From contig CP150571.1 in the NCBI GenBank assembly GCA_049487715.1, positions 549,716 through 613,715 of the forward strand: a DNA stretch of 64,000 nt, written 5' to 3'. A model generated the notes under the pieces. That model searched no databases. It had not been told where the DNA came from and saw nothing but the letters and a program-made list of their open reading frames with translations. Position 1 is the first letter of the stretch, and each line of letters begins with the position of its first letter. Below are positions 1-9,666 of the stretch, one piece after another. Source of the DNA: Pycnococcus provasolii (Eukaryota; Chlorophyta; Pseudoscourfieldiophyceae; Pseudoscourfieldiales). Made by a program: the position numbers and the translations under genes.

Positions 1-545
1 AATGATAGTCAATACACGAAAAGAGAAGAGAAGAGACGACTTCGAATACTACTCGTGGAGGCTCAAGAATACTAAAGGTACTCGCACAACAAGAAACAAG
101 GCTGCTTAATCCGTGCGAGTCCCTGTTTTCTGTTCTATTCTTGTTCTCAGGGAGTTTCTGTTTTGTGTATTTGTGTCAGTTTGTGTTCTTGCTCTTGCTC
201 TTGCGCCATTCATTCTCGCCAATGACAAGAACTACTGATTGGCATGATGATGAAGGGATCTGTGACGTTCCCGAAAACCCCGGGGGGGACGGAAAGTAAA
301 GTGTACTTCTACCCGGTGGTTGGTTTTTGGTTCATTGGGGATCCCTCGTTGTCGTTCTCCTGCTAGTGTAGGGAAAGTATTTTATGAGGGGGAAAACGGG
401 TCTCAGATGTGTCGAGTTGGGGATCCGTCGTTGCCAAACAAGCTGGGCCACGGACGGACCTCGGCTGGTTCCCATCCGGCAATCGAAAGATTAGTGCGCG
501 TCATCTTCATCTTCATCATCTGCGAATCCAGGAATCCAGGAAACC
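1..545. other. Upstream region, no gene seen
   Basis: No convincing gene is seen here. A short forward reading frame over about 320-604 has no recognisable content and overlaps the start of the P450 reductase. The last 100-200 bases are the likely promoter and 5' leader of that gene. Confidence 0.5.
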
Positions 546-2690
546 ATGCTCGCGTTTATGCTGTTCACAGCTTCAGTTGGCTTACTAGTCCTTTTGATTA
601 TTAGGCGCTTCTTCTTTCCATCGTCGTCGTCTTCGTCATCGTCTTTATCAAATTCTTTAGCGCCTGCGCCTGCGCCTGCGGGTAATAATCGCTCGGCTCT
701 GGCTGCTCGCTCTGGCTCGGGCTTGGAGCCCGATGCGCGTCCCATCCAGCGTCTTTTGATTTTGTATGGAACGCAAACGGGAACCGCGGAGAGGTTCGTG
801 CGTGAGCTCGACGACATCGTGCGAAAGAAGTTTGAGACATCACCCATGAAACTCGACGTAGAAACCGTCGACATGGAGCAGTACGAAAGTCGAGCCAAGG
901 CGGGGGAACTCGCAAACGAACCGTTCGTCGTCGTCGCGTGCGCCACGTACGGCGACGGCGACCCGACGGACACAGCCATGGGAACGCACAACTACCTCGT
1001 CAAAGATCTGCCAGACTCGCTCGAAAGCGGACACGAACACGAGGCGCTCAAGGGGGTGACGTTCGCCGTCTTCGGGCTCGGAAATACGCAGTACGAGCAC
1101 TTCAACGCCGCGGCGAAGGCGCTCGACAAGGGGCTCGACGCGCTTGGTGCCAAGAGACTCTGCGGCATGGGACTTGGCGACGACGACAACGACATCGAGG
1201 AGGACTTCAGGAAGTGGCACGAGTCCACCCTGATGCCAGCCTTGGTAGATGCCGGATTTGCGGGTGGCGTCGATCAAAGCAAGCCGTCTTCCGAAGCCGC
1301 CGAAGCCACACTTGCCGTCCCGCGATCTCTCGACATCGCCAAGGAAGACAAGGAGGCAAACCTGAGCACAATCGTCGCATCCGCCGCGTCGTTCTACGGA
1401 ACGGCAAGTCACCGCGTGGATGCCACGAAGGTGGTCGCTCGACGAGAACTGTACACATACGGCGCCGGCGATGCCAACGCTCGCTCGTGCGTTCACGTCG
1501 AGCTCGACGCATCGGCACTCTCGACAGCGAATAGTGGAAGCAGTACTCCACTGTACGAGACGGGAGACCACGTGGGCGTGTTCGCGGTGAACGACGACAA
1601 GGTGGTGAACGCCTACCTGCAACGCTTTCAACTTAGCGCAAATAGCGTCGTCAGGCTCTCGCGCCCTGCGGATGCGCCAAATGCGCTCGAGGGACCGCAC
1701 TGCACGGCACCCGTCACCATACAAACGTACCTGAGCCGATTCTGCGACCTGCTGAGCTTTCCGAAAAAGGGTGTGCTGATGACGCTCGCCGCGTGCTGCA
1801 AGGTGGATGCCGAGCGCGACATGCTGCTTCGCCTTTCGAGTCCAGAGGGCAAGGGGGACTACAAGGCGGAGATTGTCAACAAGCAGAGAAGCCTTCTGCA
1901 GGTTGTGACCGAGCTTGCGCCGAGTGCGAACGTGTCCCCCGGCGTTCTTCTAGGCATGCTCCCCAAGCTGCAGCCTCGTTTCTACAGCATCAGCAGCGCA
2001 TCTTCGCGGCATCCCAAGCACGTGCACATCACGTGCGCCGTCGTCTCGCACGACACGCCGGGCGGGCGCTGGCACGACGGCGTGGCGTCCACCTTCTTGG
2101 CAAACGTGAACGTCGGTGACCGCGTGCTCGCATTTATTCGCACGTCCACGTTCCGCCTTCCGTCGAGCGCAGCCACGCCACTTCTTTGCGTGGGTCCAGG
2201 CACGGGCGTCGCCCCGTTCCGTGCATTCGTGCAGGCGCGTGTCGACGCCGACGAACGCAAGCGAGAGGAACTGGACAGCCCTCGTGCGGCTAGCGGCGCC
2301 GCCAAGTCCATGGCAAAGATGTCGCTTTACTTCGGATGTCGACGCCTGTCGGCGGAGCACATGTACGAGGGGGAACTTCGCGACGCGGCGGCAGGAGGTA
2401 TCCTTCGGCTTGAGGTGGTCAGCTCGAGAGATGGAGCCACGGCACCACACCGGTACGTGCAGGACTTGCTCGCACGCCCCGAGGATGCCGCGGCGGCACG
2501 AAAGGCACTCCTGAAGGATGGCGGTCATCTTTACGTGTGCGGCGATGCAAAGCATATGGCGGCGGATGTGCACAGGACTCTCGTTGGCGTGCTCTCGTCG
2601 GGAGATGACGGCTTACGCGACGCTGCTGAGGCTGAGACGTGGTTGGCATCCGCCTCGAAATCTGGCCGATACCAGCGCGACGTTTGGTGA
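546..2690 (+). CDS. POR: NADPH-cytochrome P450 reductase
   Basis: This diflavin reductase passes electrons from NADPH through FAD and FMN to microsomal cytochromes P450 and other haem enzymes at the ER surface. The 714 residues match the family length (about 680-715). Residues 3-19 are a hydrophobic N-terminal anchor, followed by a Ser/Ala/Pro linker. The FMN (flavodoxin) domain starts near residue 68 with the phosphate loop YGTQTGTAERF, then TYGDGDPTD and FGLGNTQYEHFN. The FAD-binding region carries PRFYSISSA. The NADPH domain carries GPGTGVAPFRAF, LYFGCRR and YVCGDAKHMA. The protein ends in an aromatic residue (RDVW), which in this family stacks on the FAD ring. The start is supported by the anchor immediately following it. 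No intron is needed. Confidence 0.95.
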   Translation: MLAFMLFTASVGLLVLLIIRRFFFPSSSSSSSSLSNSLAPAPAPAGNNRSALAARSGSGLEPDARPIQRLLILYGTQTGTAERFVRELDDIVRKKFETSPMKLDVETVDMEQYESRAKAGELANEPFVVVACATYGDGDPTDTAMGTHNYLVKDLPDSLESGHEHEALKGVTFAVFGLGNTQYEHFNAAAKALDKGLDALGAKRLCGMGLGDDDNDIEEDFRKWHESTLMPALVDAGFAGGVDQSKPSSEAAEATLAVPRSLDIAKEDKEANLSTIVASAASFYGTASHRVDATKVVARRELYTYGAGDANARSCVHVELDASALSTANSGSSTPLYETGDHVGVFAVNDDKVVNAYLQRFQLSANSVVRLSRPADAPNALEGPHCTAPVTIQTYLSRFCDLLSFPKKGVLMTLAACCKVDAERDMLLRLSSPEGKGDYKAEIVNKQRSLLQVVTELAPSANVSPGVLLGMLPKLQPRFYSISSASSRHPKHVHITCAVVSHDTPGGRWHDGVASTFLANVNVGDRVLAFIRTSTFRLPSSAATPLLCVGPGTGVAPFRAFVQARVDADERKREELDSPRAASGAAKSMAKMSLYFGCRRLSAEHMYEGELRDAAAGGILRLEVVSSRDGATAPHRYVQDLLARPEDAAAARKALLKDGGHLYVCGDAKHMAADVHRTLVGVLSSGDDGLRDAAEAETWLASASKSGRYQRDVW

Positions 2691-3090
2691 GAAATTGAGT
2701 TGGTGGAGATGGAGAACAACGCACTTACCCTAATTACCGTAATATGAGAAGAACCAAAAGAAACATTCTTTCCCCAAACATATACTTTGTTAAGTCTCGT
2801 TTAGGGATTCTACCTTAGGAAGAGTAGTGAGTACGACTCTTCAGTCGTCGTGTTTATGGTTGGTAGCGATGGCGACGACAACGACAGCAAGTCGCAAGTG
2901 GAGCTCTCACTGCCGGACGCCAGCGAAAAGTAGCCTATAGTTGCTTCGAAATCACCAGCACCCTTTTGAAAAAGAAACGCGCTGTTGAAAAGCGGCGCTG
3001 CGAATGGACCGAAGGGTGTGAAGGGTGTGAATGGACGACCGTTGGACAAAGTGACTCAAGTTGTTTTGCTGAATGAGTGATCTTAGGCAT
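2691..3090. other. Convergent 3' intergenic region
   Basis: About 400 bases lie between the stop codons of two convergent genes. Only short antisense reading frames without known motifs are present. It probably holds the two 3' UTRs. Confidence 0.5.
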
Positions 3091-5673
3091 TTACTGATTC
3101 GCAACATTCGCCACTGCCGTTGCTTCTGGCGCCGCGTCGTTCGCCGCCGCGGCTGGTGCGACGGCAGCATCCGGCTGTGCAGCATCCGGTTCAGGGGCTG
3201 CCGGCGGTGCGGGTGATGGATCCGTCCTCTCCGCCGCTACCGGCACCGTCGCCGCCGTTGTTTCTGCTGCTGCAGTTGCTTCCGCCGCCACAGCCACCTC
3301 CTCGCCCGGCGCGGCAGCTGCATCCACGGCACGCACCGCGTCGCCAGATAAGCTTACATTATTTTTCTCTGTTGCCTCCGCATCTGCCGGCGGCGCCACC
3401 GACGCTGCCGCGCCATCGTCTCTTCGCGCATTCGCCGCGTCGTCCGCAGGTGAAGGGTCTGCGGGTGGTGCTTCCACAGCAGCAACTCCTTCAGGCGCCG
3501 CCGTCGTTGTCGCATCCGCCGCCGGTTCTGTTGACATCGCCGCTGTGACAGCCTCCGCAGCAGCAGCCGCTGCATTTGCGGCGACGGCAACATCCTCCTC
3601 CTCCTCTGCCGGTGATGCTGGAGCCTTCTCCGATGCCTTCTCTTCCGCCGCCGCCGCCGCCGCCGCCGCCTCTGACGAACCGCCACCTCCTGCCGAAGCC
3701 TTGTTCAGCTCCGCGGCCGCATCTACAGCCCTCGCCGCCACCTGCATTGCCTCCTTGGATGCTGCGATGATTGCACTGTCACTTTGCTTCATCGCTTGCG
3801 CTTCCGCCGCCGCACTGTCTCGCTGTTTGGAGCCGCCACCGCCACTTGCAGTCGCGCGCGGTGGTGGTGGTGCAGGAGGAGGTGGTGCGGGCACACCCTT
3901 TGCCGAAGATGGAAGAGGGGACTTGTTAGCATTCTGTGCCTGCTGCGCGGCTGCCGCAGCCGCCGTTGCGGCTGCCTGCGCTGCAGCTGACATGGATCCC
4001 GACTTCGCCGTCTGCGCCGCCTGCGCCACCTGTGCCTGTGCAGCCTGCGCTTGCTGCATCTGCGCCGCAAGCGCGGCAAGGTGCGGCATGCCGCCCAAAT
4101 ACGCCTGCATGTTCGCCGCGAACGGTAGGTTCCCTCCGCCGAACAGCGCACTCGCTGGATTTCCCTGCATTGCTTGCGGCGACGTCATGCCAGCAAACGG
4201 GTTTTGCGGTGGCCCGCCAAAGGCTGCAAATGGAAATTGTCCTGCGGCTGCAGCCATCATGGCAGCCGCGGCTGGCCCACCTGGCATGCCACCAGGCTGA
4301 CCCTGCTGCTGAAGTAGTGCAAAGTGGTTCTGAAGTGCGTGCAGCTGCAGTGCCTGCGCGTGTGCCTGGTGCTGATGGAAGTTGCCGCCCTGCGTTGCAG
4401 CTGGCATGGCGCTCGACACGGCGGCAGCGGCAGCGGCTGCGGCTGCTGCAGCGGCTGCATGTGAGCCAAATAGGCTTCCCGCCAGTGATGAAGGTGGAGC
4501 ACCCTTGCCGAATGGCGACTGAGGTACTCCGGCAGCGGCAGCGAGCGCAGCTGCCGCGACCGCTTGTTGTTGTTGTTGTTGTTGCTGCTGCTGTTGCTGC
4601 TGCTGTTGCTGTTGTTGTTGTTGCTGTTGTTGCTGCTGTTGCTGCTGCTGAGCAGCCACCGCTGCTGCAGCCGCCGCAGCGCTGTCGATTTCAGCAGACC
4701 CATTCTTTGCGTACATCATAGCGAGATGGAAAGGCGGACCTCCCTTGGCACCAAGTGCACCACGCCCACCAGCCTGCATGGCGTGCTGCTGGAACAGGTG
4801 AATCGCCTTGGCGATGGTGACGTGCGTAGCGGCACGCTTTCCGTGCAGTCGCTGGCTGACGGAGGGCTGCACGGTTTGTCCGAACGCGCCCGTTGTGAGA
4901 GCTGGGAGGTTTCCCACGAGAGCAGCATCTGCGTTCGACGCGCCGCCCGGTGGTCGCGATCCTGGCGGTGGCGGAGGTCCCGGCGGTGCCGGTGGCGCAG
5001 GCGGCACCGGCCTTTTCCCGTTTCCGTTCGCCGCCCCGTTTCCCTTTCGCTTCTTCGCGGGTGGCGAAGCCGCCGCCGCCTCCGCCTCGCACAGCGACGC
5101 GAGTCCAAAGAGCGCATCCGCCGCCTCCCGTTCGTCGATCTCCTTTGCGTTTCTTTTGGGTGGCGGTGGCGGATGTCTGCTTGGTGCTGGCGCTGCCGCT
5201 GCTGGAGGTGCGGCAGCCCTTGGATTTGGCCTTCTTTGCGTCGTCCTCGTTTTCCGCGGCACGCCTTCTGTGTGCACGGGATTGGTCGGCGGTCGCGGGT
5301 GCGCGGAGTTGTTTGCCGTGTTTGTCGCGTTCTCCGCGGGTGCGGCAGCCGCCGCTGCTGCGGCGTTTCCTTCCGCCTTGATGTTGTCTGTTGTGGAATC
5401 GACGAGCCCTTTTTTCTCCGAGGGTGCCGGCGGCGCCGCTGCTGTTGCCGCGGCGGCGATTCCGCCATCCGCCTTTTCTGCTGAAACCGCGCCCATCTTC
5501 TTGTGTTCTCTGATTACTGCTGCGTTGTTATTATTATCTGGCAACTTACTAAGAGAGTTGGCTGCTGCTGCTTTCTCAAGAAACAAGGGCGCCATGCAAA
5601 CACGAGCTCGAAAGAGCCAGGGGAAAGAGAAGGCGCACCAGAGAAAGGTGAAAGGTGAAAAAAGGAACCACAC
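3091..5673 (-). CDS. Ala/Gln-rich nuclear-type protein with a TIME FOR COFFEE-like motif
   Basis: The 860-residue frame is dominated by low complexity: long Ala runs, Pro/Gly stretches and a poly-Gln tract encoded near 4563-4650. Basic patches (KKRKG, KTRTTQRRPNPR) suggest nuclear location. One ordered island at about residues 275-320 (DNA about 4700-4850) reads GKRAATHVTIAKAIHLFQQH and then GALGAKGGPPFHL. It resembles, from memory, the conserved block of the plant clock regulator TIME FOR COFFEE (KRCATH-x-x-IA, then a Gly-Ala-Lys-Pro segment). That match is inference. The first Met is followed by a hydrophobic stretch unlike the rest, so the real start may be the internal Met at 5595 or 5496. 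The C-terminal third is almost pure Ala/Glu/Pro and may act as a flexible activation or scaffold region. Confidence 0.6.
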   Translation of the reverse strand: MWFLFSPFTFLWCAFSFPWLFRARVCMAPLFLEKAAAANSLSKLPDNNNNAAVIREHKKMGAVSAEKADGGIAAAATAAAPPAPSEKKGLVDSTTDNIKAEGNAAAAAAAAPAENATNTANNSAHPRPPTNPVHTEGVPRKTRTTQRRPNPRAAAPPAAAAPAPSRHPPPPPKRNAKEIDEREAADALFGLASLCEAEAAAASPPAKKRKGNGAANGNGKRPVPPAPPAPPGPPPPPGSRPPGGASNADAALVGNLPALTTGAFGQTVQPSVSQRLHGKRAATHVTIAKAIHLFQQHAMQAGGRGALGAKGGPPFHLAMMYAKNGSAEIDSAAAAAAAVAAQQQQQQQQQQQQQQQQQQQQQQQQQQQQQAVAAAALAAAAGVPQSPFGKGAPPSSLAGSLFGSHAAAAAAAAAAAAAVSSAMPAATQGGNFHQHQAHAQALQLHALQNHFALLQQQGQPGGMPGGPAAAAMMAAAAGQFPFAAFGGPPQNPFAGMTSPQAMQGNPASALFGGGNLPFAANMQAYLGGMPHLAALAAQMQQAQAAQAQVAQAAQTAKSGSMSAAAQAAATAAAAAAQQAQNANKSPLPSSAKGVPAPPPPAPPPPRATASGGGGSKQRDSAAAEAQAMKQSDSAIIAASKEAMQVAARAVDAAAELNKASAGGGGSSEAAAAAAAAEEKASEKAPASPAEEEEDVAVAANAAAAAAEAVTAAMSTEPAADATTTAAPEGVAAVEAPPADPSPADDAANARRDDGAAASVAPPADAEATEKNNVSLSGDAVRAVDAAAAPGEEVAVAAEATAAAETTAATVPVAAERTDPSPAPPAAPEPDAAQPDAAVAPAAAANDAAPEATAVANVANQ
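4563..4650 (-). repeat. Poly-glutamine CAG/CAA tract
   Basis: A run of about 29 Gln codons, a mix of CAA and CAG on the coding strand, lies inside the Ala/Gln-rich gene. The mixture of the two codons should make it less slippage-prone than a pure CAG tract. Confidence 0.9.
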
Positions 5674-7036
5674 CCAACCAAACGCTGAGCCAAGACTGAT
5701 AGCTAACGAGCTGACGAGCTGAGACGGTAGCTATGATAGCTAGAGCTAAAGAGACACACGATACGATAGGACGACGATACAGGTACAGCTTATCAGTGCG
5801 CGCTACACTAAGTTACTTAATGTGGAGTGCAAACTACACCACCAAAAAACTGGATGGGTGAGATGAGCTATTCGGTCGGACAAAAGCAGAAACCTGAGAA
5901 ACCTGGTCTGGTCTCGCAGTCGCGGCCCCAGACCCCAGGCAGTGTGCTTCCTTCCCAGGGAACGAAGGAAGGGAAGGGAACGTGTACCTTTAGCCTGTAG
6001 GGAGAAAGGAAGGGAAGGGTCCCTCGCCGGAAGGGAGTAGTGTCTCAATCAAAACACGCAAAGCAAAGGGGTCCCCTTCCGTCCCATTTCTTTTCTTTTC
6101 TTGCACACTGTAGTCTAAGATTCTTCTTTTTCGCAGTCTCTCATCTGGGAATAGGCTCCCCACCCTTCGCGTCAAGCACGCTCTCTCACCCGGGGCGATC
6201 CACGATTGAAAGCATTGGTTGGAAATCGACCAACCGATTTTCAAGAGAGAAAAAGAAAATGGAAGGGAGTGAATTTCCGGCCCCCCACGGACTGACTGAG
6301 GAGATTGATTGCCCCCGGGGCCAAACAGTTCTCCTCTTTCCTCTTTCCGGCTTTCCGCGAGCGCGAGCGTCCTATCGTGAGGTCTCGTGGCTATGGCGTG
6401 GTGGGGGTGTACTTGCCCCCTCTCTTCCAGTCTTCTTCTCCCTTTGCTCGCCCCTTTCGCCCTTCTTCACCCTTCCGAAGGAAAATGTGTCTTTTTCCGA
6501 TCCCACGGAATGCACGGTGCAACGCGCATCGACCGCGATCGAGCGTCGAGCAATCGCGGACGTCAATCCTCTATCTAAATATCTAAAAAAAATTTACTCC
6601 CCATCGATGCCATGCCTCGGAGCACGTCTATGGAGCGTAACGCATAAAGCCGCGGAATTCGCCCGAGTAACGAATCCGGGCAGGGGAAGGGAAGAAGTAC
6701 CCGGCACCACCCCTTTTCTCTCTTCAACGAAGAGGCGCCAACGACCGACCGACCGAGGTCCGAGGCGAGGAGATGCTCCTCCTTTTACCCCAAACACCCA
6801 CAGGCTGACAGGTGACACAGGTGGGGTACACGCGCCCCCCACCCTCCTCCAGCTTCTCAGGGGAGAGTTGTTCGGGGTTGGATGGAGTTCGGGGTTTGTT
6901 TCCCCCCTTCTTTCCAAGCTGTTGCCAGTTGACGTCACCACAGGAGACTCCAAGGCGTCCGAGGCTCAGCCAAAAGGTCTCCGCCCACTTTGCGGCCGCA
7001 ACGACGACAAACAGACGTTTCCCTCCGACGACGACG
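5674..7036. other. 1.36-kb divergent intergenic region
   Basis: Lies between the start of the Ala/Gln-rich gene (-) and the acid phosphatase (+). It is rich in purine/pyrimidine runs such as repeated GGAAGGGAA. Overlapping open frames exist on both strands (the longest about 360 codons over 6040-7128), but their composition is that of non-coding sequence and no motif is recognisable. It must contain both promoters. Confidence 0.45.
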
Positions 7037-7259
7037 ATGGCCGGCAAGCTTGTTGGCCAGCAATGTCTGGCGCTGCTCCTACCTTTGTTATGTCTGGGCG
7101 TGTGTCTGGTGGACGCCGCACGACATAGATCCGCTCTTAAAAGGGATTCCTTCCAGGTACCGGTGCAAGGCTCGTCGACGTCGTACGTGCGCACGCCTTC
7201 TTGGAAGTCGCAAACACTTGCGCAAACAGGTACGTACTTCGAACAATCTCTCTATCGCC

Positions 7260-7299
<40 letters not shown>

Positions 7300-8507
7300 T
7301 TCTGTTTAACAAAGATGCTCGCCTCGCAGCCAACCCAGACAGCCGCGTGGAGCAGGTGCACCTGGCCATCTTGAACGACAGTGGCATGTTCACGCTGTCG
7401 TGGGTAACGCCGCGCGACAACCCCAAGCCGTACGACGCCGTCGTCGCGTACTGCTCCCCCGCGCCGTGCACGCCAGGAAGCACGACGGCGAACGCGACAA
7501 CCACGTCGTACAAGTCTCATAAGTACCAGTCCGACCTCATACAGCACACCACCGTTGGGCCGTTTGCACCAAACACGGAAGTTTCGTACAGCATAGCGAA
7601 CGGCGCGTTCGCAAACACGTTCAAGACGCCGCCGCTGTCGAAGACGTACCCTCAGCACGTTGTCGTCGTCGGCGACCTCGGCCAGACGGAAAACAGCGTC
7701 AACACGCTCAACGCGATGGAACAGAGCGCATACGGACAGCCGAGCGTTGTCTTCCACGTCGGGGACCTGAGCTACGCTGACGGCGATCAGCCGCGGTGGG
7801 ATGCATGGGGACGCATGAAGCAGCCTCTCAGCAGCGCCGTGCCTTGGATGACTGTGGAGGGCAATCACGAGATCGAGTTTGGCGTCGGTGGCATCGGCAA
7901 GCAGTTCGTCGCGTACAACGCACGGTTTCGCATGCCGAGCCCGGGAGCTCTGTGGTACGCATTTACGTACGGCGATGTGCGATTCGTCATGCTCGGAAGC
8001 TACGACGACTACACACCCGACTCGCCGCAGTACCGCTGGCTCTCCGCGGAATTGGCATCCATCAATCGCGACGAGACGCCGTTCGTGATTGTCGGCCTGC
8101 ATGCCCCTTGGTACAACAGCAACCACGCGCACCAGGGCGAGGGCGACGCGATGAAGGCTGCGATGGAGAAGCTTCTGCTCGACGCGCGCGTGGACGCGCT
8201 GTTCGCGGGGCACGTGCACGCGTACGAGCGAACGCACCCAGTCGTCGCAAACGGCGTCGTGGACGAGAAGTGCGGCATCCCTTACATCGTCATCGGAGAT
8301 GGTGGAAATCGCGAAGGGCTCGCGAAAGACTACATCACGCCCACACCTGAGTGGAGTGCATTCCGCGAGGCTAGCTACGGATTTGGCACGATTGACGTTG
8401 TGAACGCCACGCACGCGCACTTTCAGTGGATCCGCAGTGATCCTGACGGCAGTGATGCCTCGGACAGCACGTGGATTATTTCCAAGGATGCACGAGGATG
8501 CAGCTAG
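7037..8507 (+). CDS. Secreted purple acid phosphatase (2 exons)
   Basis: This metallophosphoesterase hydrolyses phosphate monoesters using a binuclear metal centre; in algae such enzymes scavenge phosphate outside the cell or in vacuoles. Exons are 7037-7229 and 7315-8507, giving 461 residues. Exon 1 encodes a signal peptide (hydrophobic core about residues 11-25, CLALLLPLLCLGVCLV). All five metal-ligand blocks of the plant-type family are present in order: VVGDLGQT, HVGDLSYADGD, VEGNHEIEF, VGLHAPWY and FAGHVHAYERTHP. The N-terminal part of exon 2 (VHLAILNDSGMFTLSWVTP) fits the fibronectin-like domain of plant enzymes. The unspliced frame reads through the intron, but the upstream part of that frame has no signal peptide, whereas the spliced form does. 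Confidence 0.92.
7230..7314 (+). other. Intron of the acid phosphatase gene
   Basis: 85-base phase-1 intron with donor GTACGTAC and acceptor AACAAAG. Splicing joins G+AT into an Asp codon and restores the frame after the signal-peptide exon. The body is a (CT)n(CA)n dinucleotide repeat that supplies the pyrimidine tract. Confidence 0.85.
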
Positions 8508-8628
8508 AATGTTAGGATGTTAGGAGTTAGTTATCTTACAAACGATTTGTTTTTTCAAACCCTTCTGGAGTTGGTGTCGATAACTCGCACACACTCATCC
8601 GTGAGTGGAGATTGGGAGCGCTCGTGCA
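8508..8628. pseudogene. Left flank of the MULE insertion: end of an interrupted minus-strand frame
   Basis: On the minus strand a reading frame enters from the right side of the transposon. With the element and one copy of the 12-base duplication removed, it reads in phase from about 9555 to a stop at 8555. I do not recognise the product; it may be a further part of the broken Copia-type element next door. Confidence 0.45.
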
Positions 8629-8641
8629 ATATCTCCCCGGG

Positions 8642-8708
8642 GGATTTCCAGATCCGGAGGTTTTGGCCGGATTTTTTCCAAATCCGGAGGTTAGGGTTAC
8701 GATTAGGG
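8642..8708 (+). repeat. Left terminal inverted repeat (67 bp)
   Basis: Exact reverse complement of 9347-9413. It contains two CCGGAGGTT units and ends in telomere-like TTAGGGTTACGATTAGGG. Degenerate telomere-like units continue inward to about 8745. Confidence 0.9.
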
Positions 8709-8799
8709 TTACGATTAGGGTTTATTGGGGTTTTTAGGGTTACCCTGTCTGACTTCTCGGCCGTTCCCTCCCCTTTATCATCACAACTCGCCATCAGCC

Positions 8800-9546
8800 A
8801 TGGCGTCTGCCGTCGGCGCTGTGCTTAGTAAGGAAGAGCTCTTTAAGCTATCATGGGATGGCAGTAAAGAAGGAAGCAAAGAGGGTCGCAAGGCTGCCTT
8901 GCGCACATTTCGATCGTTAGCATTACATCAGGGTCGGCAATTCAAGCAATCACGCAAGGGTGGACAAGAAAAAGTGATCATGGAGTGCACATCATGTGAC
9001 GCGAAAGCTACGTTGCGCCGAGCAGCGAACGTATGGAGATGGCGGGAAGAGGAGACGATGCTTACGCACGTGAACTGCGTTTCACAGAGTAAGGCGAACG
9101 CGGAAGACGTGGCGAACTTGCAGAGTGTGCACCACGCCATCACAAAGGGTGATTGTAGTGCTCAGCTAAAGGAAGTGCAAAGTCACGCGGCGTCGAGCGG
9201 GCTGAACATATCGACCACGGGCGCACACAGGGCAAAGCGGAGAATTTTGGACGAGGATGAGACGGATTACATTCGCTCCTACGAGTTGATCCACCCTTGG
9301 CTCAAGGATGTCGCTACGAAGAATCCGAACACTGAAATTACCTTCTCCCTAATCGTAACCCTAACCTCCGGATTTGGAAAAAATCCGGCCAAAACCTCCG
9401 GATCTGGAAATCCGCCATATCTCCCCGGCTTCATTGTAGAACCCTTGAGGCATAACGTTATTGACGAACTGGCCATAAGGAGCAATGACAACAGTGTAAG
9501 CGGCCGAGTCATGAAGCCGTACAATTCCAATTCGGCTTTTTTCTGA
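8800..9546 (+). pseudogene. MULE transposase N-terminal fragment
   Basis: From the ATG at 8800 the frame encodes about 248 residues. The first part has the layout of the MULE N-terminal zinc-binding domain: VIMECTSCDAKATLRRA, then WRWREE and THVNC, giving a C-x2-C...H-x2-C ligand set around a Trp. A later segment, SYELIHPWLKDVATKNPNTE, matches the helix ending in N-P-G-T that precedes the catalytic core in MULEs. The catalytic DDE domain and zinc knuckle are absent. The frame runs into the right inverted repeat and on into flanking DNA, so its last ~40 codons are not transposase. An upstream ATG at 8725 is also open. Confidence 0.55.
9347..9413 (-). repeat. Right terminal inverted repeat (67 bp)
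   Basis: Exact reverse complement of 8642-8708. It is read through in frame by the transposase-fragment ORF. Confidence 0.9.
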
Positions 9547-9660
9547 GGGCAGCAACGCCCCCCGAAAGGAGGTGGTACGCGCCTACGCGGGCGTCAGCCC
9601 GTATTCACGGGAATGCCGTGCGTCGAGCGAATTGTTTCGTTCAGCCTCGCCAAATCGGCG
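9429..9660. other. Right flank of the MULE insertion
   Basis: Contains the upstream part of the minus-strand frame interrupted by the transposon (open from 9555 leftward) and a short stretch of unclear origin. I see no intact gene. Confidence 0.4.
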
Positions 9661-9666
9661 TCCAGA

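Larger units (their letters stand above)
8629..9428. mobile_element. MULE-like DNA transposon with perfect 67-bp TIRs and 12-bp target duplication
   Basis: Positions 8642-8708 and 9347-9413 are perfect inverted repeats of 67 bases. They are immediately flanked by a 12-base direct repeat, ATATCTCCCCGG (8629-8640 and 9417-9428), which looks like a target-site duplication. The interior encodes the N-terminal part of a MULE-type transposase but no catalytic domain, so the copy is probably a deletion derivative mobilised by a full-length relative. Removing the element plus one duplication copy leaves an uninterrupted minus-strand frame, which supports insertion. MULEs usually make 8-11-base duplications, so 12 is slightly long. 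Confidence 0.75.

Noticed and set aside
6040-7128. A 362-codon forward frame in the intergenic region
   Set aside because: It overlaps the acid phosphatase start in another frame, is Ser/Phe/Pro-rich without motifs, and a competing frame is open on the opposite strand.
7137-8420. A 427-codon antisense frame across the acid phosphatase
   Set aside because: Shadow frame produced by GC-rich codon use; the sense strand carries all five metal-binding motifs.
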